This document shows positions 6,243-10,466 of a DNA stretch of 10,466 bases, in pieces. The notes beneath the pieces are model-generated. The model saw only the letters and a program-made list of their open reading frames with translations. It made no database searches and was not told the origin of the DNA. This stretch comes from CAZNYN01 sp964577295 (GTDB taxonomy: Bacteria > Synergistota > Synergistia > Synergistales > Synergistaceae). Made by a program: the position numbers and the translations under genes. Location of the stretch: assembly GCA_964577295.1 (NCBI GenBank), contig CAZNYN010000058.1, positions 1 through 10,466 on the forward strand. Direction: 5' to 3'. Position 1 is the stretch's first letter. Every line of letters begins with the position of its first letter.

Positions 6243-6277
6243 AAAAGAGCGGCTGCGTCAATCCACGCGGCCGCTCT
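6243..6277 (-). terminator. Terminator of the SYLF gene
   Basis: AGAGCGGC (6246-6253) pairs with GCCGCTCT (6270-6277). TGCG/CGCG (6254-6257 with 6266-6269) continues the stem to 12 pairs, one of them G-T, around an 8-nt loop. Read on the minus strand it follows the SYLF stop by about 29 bases and ends in a short run of four Ts. There is no T-run on plus, so it serves the minus strand only. Confidence 0.7.
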
Positions 6278-6305
6278 CCTATTTATTGTTACCGTAAAAA
6301 GTGAA

Positions 6306-7007
6306 CTACCTCGGAGCTTTGGTTATCAGATTCTTAAGCTCCTTGACAAGCGGTGCGATTCTCTTGTCCGTTGCGGGCTTTTTCAGCGCAGCCTGAGCGG
6401 ACATATCGCGTCCCCAGTATGCTCTGTTCGCATCTCTGTTCTGGTTTATGACACAGCCTTCGATCGAGACTCCGGCAAAGAGCCCCTTAGACATGGAGTA
6501 GCTGTATATCGAGGCTTTTGCGCGTCCGTCCGTAGCGGCGGAGGCATCGCGTCCCACAGGGCCCGCCGCTATTGCGACGTCCGCTCCGAGCTTGAAACTG
6601 TTTCCGCCCGTAAAGGCACGAAGTCCATCTTCATTTGTAATTACAAGAACCAGAGCCACAGACTGAGCTCCTATCTGGAAACCTACGGAAGCCCCAGAAA
6701 GTCCCATAAATGCGGGCCCTGACCAAGTTCCGTTCGGCTTGCGCAGCAAAACCACGCCTTCGCCGACCTGACCGCCTACGATAAGTCCCGCCTTTGTAAC
6801 GGCCGGGAATATCGCCACGCCCTTGCCCGACTTTATAACATCGGCAAGGCTCGGAGCGTCGCTCTCTATCGCCATTTTGCGGACAAGTTCGGCGGAGAGG
6901 CGAATACGCCTTTCATGGGCCTTTTCCTCGGCAAAAGATCCCGCGGCAAAAACAAGAACCATAACAGCTGCCATTAACCAAATTACAGACCTGGAAATTC
7001 TCCTCAT
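6306..7007 (-). CDS. Secreted SYLF/Ysc84-domain lipid-binding protein
   Basis: The 233-residue protein begins with a Sec signal peptide: MRRISR, a hydrophobic core at 8-22, and AGSFA before a probable cleavage after Ala26. The mature part is a SYLF (Ysc84-type) domain. Typical elements are the GVAIFPAVTKAGLIVGGQVGEGVVLLR stretch (63-89, containing a Gly-rich turn), WSGPAFMGLSGASVGFQIGAQS (95-116), LVITNEDGLRAF (121-132), the GADVAIAAGPVGRDA segment (141-155), and IYSYSMSKGLFAGVSIEG (167-184). Bacterial secreted members are thought to bind lipid or sit at the outer membrane; the exact role is unknown. The protein is probably periplasmic in a diderm cell. A GAGGGG ribosome-binding site lies before the ATG but inside a small perfect hairpin. 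The gene is monocistronic, with its own terminator; its promoter is probably in or near the assembly gap. Confidence 0.92.
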   Translation of the reverse strand: MRRISRSVIWLMAAVMVLVFAAGSFAEEKAHERRIRLSAELVRKMAIESDAPSLADVIKSGKGVAIFPAVTKAGLIVGGQVGEGVVLLRKPNGTWSGPAFMGLSGASVGFQIGAQSVALVLVITNEDGLRAFTGGNSFKLGADVAIAAGPVGRDASAATDGRAKASIYSYSMSKGLFAGVSIEGCVINQNRDANRAYWGRDMSAQAALKKPATDKRIAPLVKELKNLITKAPR

Positions 7008-7022
7008 AAAGAGCCCCTCTTT
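7008..7022 (-). promoter_or_regulatory. SYLF gene RBS inside a hairpin
   Basis: On the minus strand AAAGAG-GGG-CTCTTT directly precedes the ATG at 7007. The 6-bp arms (7017-7022 and 7008-7013) enclose a 3-nt GGG loop that forms part of the GAGGGG ribosome-binding site. This could lower or tune translation. The pairing is seen; the effect is inferred. Confidence 0.45.
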
Positions 7023-7043
7023 CTTGTTGCGTTGCCATTAGTT

Positions 7044-7143
7044 NNNNNNNNNNNNNNNNNNNNNNNNNNNNNNNNNNNNNNNNNNNNNNNNNNNNNNNNN
7101 NNNNNNNNNNNNNNNNNNNNNNNNNNNNNNNNNNNNNNNNNNN
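7044..7143. other. Assembly gap (100 Ns)
   Basis: Exactly 100 N characters occupy this span, the common placeholder for a scaffold gap of unknown length. It lies between the SYLF gene and the HIT operon. The distance between them is unknown and genes may be missing here. Confidence 0.99.
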
Positions 7144-7172
7144 TTTTTCGTTACGAATTCCTTATAAAAGGA

Positions 7173-7178
7173 TATAAT
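7173..7178 (+). promoter_or_regulatory. -10 element of the HIT-yigZ-ABC-F operon
   Basis: A perfect TATAAT lies 42 bp before the HIT start. The best -35 at a 16-bp spacing is TTACGA (7151-7156, three of six), just inside the end of the gap. Confidence 0.55.
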
Positions 7179-7220
7179 ATGTTCTGAATGCAAAATTAAT
7201 GCTAAAGGCCGGTGACTTAT

Positions 7221-7721
7221 GTGAATTCTATTTTTGCGCCATGGCGCATGGAGTATATACTTTCAAATTCCGACAGCGGCGAAAAGGGAAGCGGCTGCAT
7301 CTTCTGCGACTTTCCCAAACTTGCCGAGAGCGAGGACGAAAAACACCTCATACTGCACAGAGGAAAACTCTGCTTTGTCATAATGAACGCATTTCCCTAC
7401 AATCCGGGACACTTAATGGTCGTGCCATACCGCCATACGGCGGACATGCCGGGGCTCTCCGCGGAAGAACTCGCAGAGATGATGTCCCTCTGCCAGACCT
7501 GCTGTAAGGTTCTGACAGATCTCATGCAGCCCCACGGCTTCAACATGGGAATGAACTTGGGCAAAGTGGCGGGAGCCGGCATAGACACACATCTCCACAT
7601 GCACATCGTGCCGCGCTGGAACGGAGATACAAACTTTATGCCTGTTCTGGGAGACGTGAGAGTTGTCTCCGAAGCCCTCTCCTCAACTTGGAAGCGCATA
7701 AAAGAAGTATGGCCCAAGTAA
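7221..7721 (+). CDS. HIT-family protein (Ap4A phosphorylase/hydrolase-like)
   Basis: The protein (166 residues from the GTG at 7221) has the histidine-triad motif THLHMHIVPRW, with His124, His126 and His128. It is followed by GDTNFMPV, typical of the HIT branch that acts on diadenosine polyphosphates or related nucleotides. The N-terminus FAPWRMEYI, the CIFC pair (26-29) and NPGHLMVVPYRH (61-72) are further family marks. The exact substrate cannot be read. A GTG at 7212 is also in frame but has only AAAGG three bases before it. The GTG at 7221 has GGTGA five bases upstream and gives the usual short lead into FAPWR, so I prefer it; the difference is three residues. It is the first gene of a probable three-gene operon and overlaps the next gene by 13 bp. 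Confidence 0.92.
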   Translation: MNSIFAPWRMEYILSNSDSGEKGSGCIFCDFPKLAESEDEKHLILHRGKLCFVIMNAFPYNPGHLMVVPYRHTADMPGLSAEELAEMMSLCQTCCKVLTDLMQPHGFNMGMNLGKVAGAGIDTHLHMHIVPRWNGDTNFMPVLGDVRVVSEALSSTWKRIKEVWPK

Positions 7722-8365
7722 ATAAGAGCTTCACCGCTCCGAAAAAAGAGTGCGATGTCGAAATGACTGTGAAGCGGTCGCGCTTCATAGGCTCGGTGCG
7801 CACAGTGCTCTCTGCGGACGAAGCGGCGGAACTCATAAAGGGCTTTCCGACTCTCTATCCGAAGGCGAACCACCACTGCTGGGCATACAGAGTCGGCATA
7901 GACGCCCCTCTCGAACACTGTTCGGACGCGGGAGAGCCTGCCGGCACAGCGGGACGCCCCATACTCGGAACTTTGAAACGCCACATGCTCGAAAACACCC
8001 TTATCGTAGTGACACGCTACTTCGGAGGCATAAAGCTCGGAGTCAGGGGCTTAATAGAGGCATACGGAGAGAGCGCGGAACTTGCCGTGGCGGAAGCAGG
8101 CACAGTGGAGATGGAATTTTTCAACTCACTATTTCTCTCATGCGGCTACGACTATTCAAAGACACTCGTAACCACCCTGCACAAAAACGGCTTCACAGAC
8201 GATAAACTCTCCGTCAGCTACGGAGCGGAAGTAGAGATAAAGCTGGAAGTGCCGTGCAGAGAGAGAGAAGGGCTCGCCCCCTTGCTTTCCGAAATGTCCC
8301 AACGCGGATTTCTTACAAATTTAAGCTGGAATGACGAGCCTCTTGTGAGAGAAAAGAGTATATAG
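7709..8365 (+). CDS. yigZ: YigZ/IMPACT-family protein (UPF0029)
   Basis: This 218-residue protein has the IMPACT N-terminal fold: KRSRFIGSV (22-30), the conserved HHCWAYRVG (55-63), CSDAGEPAGTAGRPILGTL (71-89) and VVTRYFGGIKLGVRGLIEAYG (100-120). A C-terminal ferredoxin-like domain (about 135-218, DUF1949-type) follows. Bacterial YigZ is of uncertain function; the eukaryotic relative IMPACT modulates translational control through Gcn1/Gcn2. The chosen ATG at 7709 lies inside the end of the HIT gene and overlaps it by 13 bp, suggesting translational coupling; no strong SD is visible. A TTG at 7688 would add seven residues and is less likely. Usual length is about 200-220 residues, so the gene is complete. 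Confidence 0.93.
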   Translation: MAQVNKSFTAPKKECDVEMTVKRSRFIGSVRTVLSADEAAELIKGFPTLYPKANHHCWAYRVGIDAPLEHCSDAGEPAGTAGRPILGTLKRHMLENTLIVVTRYFGGIKLGVRGLIEAYGESAELAVAEAGTVEMEFFNSLFLSCGYDYSKTLVTTLHKNGFTDDKLSVSYGAEVEIKLEVPCREREGLAPLLSEMSQRGFLTNLSWNDEPLVREKSI

Positions 8366-8410
8366 CGCCTGACTATTATTGACATAAATATAGAAAAAAG
8401 ATGATTTAAC

Positions 8411-8427
8411 GGGAGGAACTTGCCCTG
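8411..8427 (+). promoter_or_regulatory. RBS and CTG start of the ABC-F gene
   Basis: GGGAGGA (8411-8417) is a strong Shine-Dalgarno sequence. Eight bases after its GGAGG core comes CTG (8425-8427), followed by ATTGAGATAAAAG coding IEIK. An in-frame TAA at 8407-8409 closes the frame upstream. No ATG, GTG or TTG occurs in frame before 8551, where the Walker A lysine is already lost. Confidence 0.75.
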
Positions 8428-10368
8428 ATTGAGATAAAAGACTTACAAGTAAATTTTGGAGAACAGGTCGTAATAAACGGCCTTGACTGGTTTATCACGC
8501 CCAAAAGCAGAATAGGGCTGGTCGGAGACAACGGAGCGGGAAAGACCACAATGCTCCGTATGCTCGCCGGAGAGGCGGAACCGGACGGCGGAACCATATC
8601 CATGCCCAAAGACCACACAGTGGGATATCTGCCTCAAGACCTAGTAGAGATAGACAATGTGCCTCTGCTTGACTACTTAAAAAGACGCGCCGGACTTGAA
8701 GAACTCAGTGCCGAGCTTGCCGAGACAGAGAGAAAACTCTCCTCTCTCGACGAAAACTCCCCCATGCTCAAATCGCTCCTCTCACTCCACGAGAGACTTC
8801 AGAGAAATTTTGAAGCCAAGGGCGGCTTCGGCTTTGACATAGAGGCGAAACAAGTCTTAAAGGGACTCGGCTTCCGCCCCGAAAGAGACTCACAGCGCCT
8901 CACATCCGAATTTTCCGGCGGCTGGAAGATGCGCGTCGCTCTTGCGGCGCTCCTCCTCTCGCGCCCAGACATACTCCTGCTCGACGAACCCACGAACCAC
9001 CTGGACACAGAGAGCATGGAGTGGCTGGAAAGCTGGCTCCGTGACTACCGCGGAACGATAATAGCCGTATCCCACGACAGACGCTTCCTCGATAACATGG
9101 TCACATCAGTCGCGGAACTGACAGGCGGCAAGATAAACATATACTCCTGCGGCTACGAAAAATTCCTGACAGAGCGCGAAGAACGCAGAGCTCGCCTCGA
9201 AGCCGAGTGGGAGCAGCAGAAAGAAAAAATAGAAGACATCCAGCGATTTGTAGAAAGATTCCGCTACAAAGCGACAAAAGCCACGCAGGTGCAGAGCCGC
9301 ATACGCCAGCTTGAAAAAATGGAAATAACAGAGCTCGAAGGCCCTTCAAAGAGCGTCAGCTTCAAATTCCCCGAATCCCCGAGAAGCGGCCTTGACGTAA
9401 TATTGGGCAAAAACCTCACAAAAATTTACGGGGAAAACACAGTCTTCAAAGACCTCAGCGTCACGATACAGCGAGGCGAGAGAGTCGCCCTTGTCGGAGT
9501 AAACGGAGCGGGAAAATCAACACTCCTGCGCCTCTTGAACCAATCCGAAGAGCCGACCGAAGGCACAGTAACATACGGCCTCAACGTCAAAAGAAAATAC
9601 TACTCGCAGGAAAGCGCTCAGAACCTGGACTACAACCGCACAATATGGCAGGAAGTCAACAACACAGGCTCAAAACTCCTCGAAGGAGCAAAGAGAAACC
9701 TCTTGGGAGCTTTCCTCTTCTCGGGAGACGAAATATACAAACCCATATCCGTACTCTCTGGCGGGGAAAAGTCGCGGGTCGGGCTTCTTAAAATGCTCCT
9801 CTCTGAGTCCAACCTCCTAATATTGGACGAACCGACAAACCACTTGGATCAAAGCACAAAAATACTGTTCCAAAAAGCGCTTATGGAGTACGGCGGAACA
9901 ATACTCATAGTCTCACATGACAGATCCTTCTTAGACGACCTTGTGGACAGAGTAATAGAAATAAGAGACGGAGTGCTCTACGACTACCCCGGCAACTACT
10001 CCTGGTTCATAGAAAAAAGAAAAAGACAGGCGGAATCCATGACCGAGAGCAGGGCAAACGCTCCGGAAAAACAGGAAGCCGCTCCCGAGCGCACAAAAGA
10101 ACAGAAAAGAGCCGAAGCCGAAGAACGCAACCGCCTCTACAGAGAACGCAAAGTCTTCCAGGCTCAGCTCGAACCGATAGAAAAAAGCATAGAAACAGAC
10201 GAAGCAAGAAAAGAAGAAATATCAGCCCTGCTATGCGACGCGGAAGTCCTGTCAGACTCGGTCAAAGTGCGCGAACTGATGCTCGAACTAAAAGAGACAG
10301 AAAACCGCCTAAAAGAAAACTACCCAAAATGGGAAGAACTAGCCGCAAAGATAGAGGAGATAAAGTAA
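8425..10368 (+). CDS. ABC-F family ATPase (Uup/YheS-like), CTG start
   Basis: The 647-residue protein has two ABC domains and no membrane segments, the ABC-F plan. ABC1 has Walker A GDNGAGKTT (34-42), FSGGWKMRVALA (163-174), LLLDEPTNHLD (184-194) and SHD (216-218). The interdomain linker includes RFRYKATKATQVQSRIRQLEKME (278-300). ABC2 has Walker A GVNGAGKST (358-366), LSGGEKSRV (444-452), LLILDEPTNHLD (464-475) and SHD (497-499). The C-terminal 115 residues are charged and predicted to form a coiled coil as in Uup/YheS. ABC-F proteins bind the ribosomal E-site and act in translation, and some give antibiotic protection; which applies here is not readable. Starting at the first ATG (8551) would remove the first Walker A, so the CTG at 8425 after GGGAGGA is chosen. 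ATT at 8428 is a less well spaced option. It lies 59 bp behind yigZ, probably in the same operon, and ends at a terminator. Confidence 0.92.
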   Translation: MIEIKDLQVNFGEQVVINGLDWFITPKSRIGLVGDNGAGKTTMLRMLAGEAEPDGGTISMPKDHTVGYLPQDLVEIDNVPLLDYLKRRAGLEELSAELAETERKLSSLDENSPMLKSLLSLHERLQRNFEAKGGFGFDIEAKQVLKGLGFRPERDSQRLTSEFSGGWKMRVALAALLLSRPDILLLDEPTNHLDTESMEWLESWLRDYRGTIIAVSHDRRFLDNMVTSVAELTGGKINIYSCGYEKFLTEREERRARLEAEWEQQKEKIEDIQRFVERFRYKATKATQVQSRIRQLEKMEITELEGPSKSVSFKFPESPRSGLDVILGKNLTKIYGENTVFKDLSVTIQRGERVALVGVNGAGKSTLLRLLNQSEEPTEGTVTYGLNVKRKYYSQESAQNLDYNRTIWQEVNNTGSKLLEGAKRNLLGAFLFSGDEIYKPISVLSGGEKSRVGLLKMLLSESNLLILDEPTNHLDQSTKILFQKALMEYGGTILIVSHDRSFLDDLVDRVIEIRDGVLYDYPGNYSWFIEKRKRQAESMTESRANAPEKQEAAPERTKEQKRAEAEERNRLYRERKVFQAQLEPIEKSIETDEARKEEISALLCDAEVLSDSVKVRELMLELKETENRLKENYPKWEELAAKIEEIK

Positions 10369-10421
10369 GACGCACCCCCAAGTTTCCAAAAAATTTGTAC
10401 ACCACGCAGAGTGACGAAATC

Positions 10422-10466
10422 AAAAGAGGCCCTAATCCTTGCCAACACAAGGAAAAGGCCTCTTTT
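10422..10466 (+). terminator. Terminator of the HIT-yigZ-ABC-F operon
   Basis: AAAAGAGGCC (10422-10431) pairs perfectly with GGCCTCTTTT (10457-10466). An inner stem TCCTTG/CAAGGA (10436-10441 with 10448-10453) adds six pairs around a 6-nt loop. The T-run reaches the window edge and may continue. The A-run on the other arm allows use in both directions. It is 54 bp behind the ABC-F stop. Confidence 0.85.

Noticed and set aside
6156..6274. Two GCGGCCGC palindromes (6162-6169, 6267-6274)
   Set aside because: Each is part of a different GC-rich hairpin; the shared octamer is easily explained by palindromic GC stems and shows no wider repeat.
6240..6722. 160-residue plus-strand open frame
   Set aside because: It is antisense to the SYLF gene and begins inside that gene's terminator hairpin.
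8379..8407. Internal promoter before the ABC-F gene
   Set aside because: TTGACA at 8379-8384 is perfect, but no acceptable -10 lies at 16-18 bp spacing (TGATTT at 17 bp).
8551..10368. ABC-F gene starting at the first ATG
   Set aside because: This start has no Shine-Dalgarno sequence and deletes the first Walker A, although the codons before it encode a perfect ABC-F N-terminus.

Overview
This is a chromosomal window from a draft assembly. It holds ten protein-coding genes, one 100-N scaffold gap and several well-formed promoters and terminators. I saw no rRNA, tRNA, transposase, phage gene or CRISPR array. A secreted SYLF/Ysc84-type protein suggests a diderm cell. The two-strand layout of small housekeeping operons, frequent ATA (Ile) and AGA (Arg) codons, a stand-alone SUI1/YciH protein and a short-form CysE would fit an anaerobic bacterium such as a member of Synergistota. 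That assignment is a guess from overall feel, not a demonstrated fact.

Layout. (1) 1-179: a non-coding left edge with a 14-bp inverted repeat that has a competing third pairing segment, then four 11-bp phased TTGCC repeats just past the end of the first gene. (2) 180-3289, minus strand: an exonuclease III gene (xthA) followed after 44 bp by a short UvrA-like ATPase that lacks the UvrB-binding region. This is probably one DNA-repair transcript. (3) 3290-3606: a divergent control region of about 300 bp without a credible gene. It holds a -10 for xthA, a plus-strand promoter whose -10 is overlapped by a perfect 8+8 dyad, and a terminator hairpin directly before cysE. (4) 3607-4329, plus: cysE, closed by a bidirectional terminator that also serves the convergent SUI1/YciH gene (4398-4817, minus). 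(5) 4943-6059, plus: a GNAT acetyltransferase and a small Cys/His-rich protein with a probable degenerate BFD-like iron-sulfur domain, divergent from the SUI1 gene with back-to-back promoters. (6) 6060-6305: non-coding, with an orphan consensus-like promoter and the terminator of the SYLF gene (6306-7007, minus). (7) 7044-7143: assembly gap. (8) 7221-10368, plus: a HIT-family nucleotide hydrolase/phosphorylase-like protein, a YigZ/IMPACT-family protein overlapping it by 13 bp, and an ABC-F ATPase, ending in a terminator at the window edge.

How they fit together. Most of the window is ordinary housekeeping: DNA repair, cysteine synthesis and translation-associated factors. The least ordinary points are the ABC-F gene, which has no ATG/GTG/TTG start that would keep its first Walker A and appears to start at CTG; the regulated-looking, terminator-bearing leader of cysE; the exoIII/UvrA-like pair; the Cys/His-rich protein; and the structured repeats at the left edge. 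I did not find a convincing new multi-gene system.
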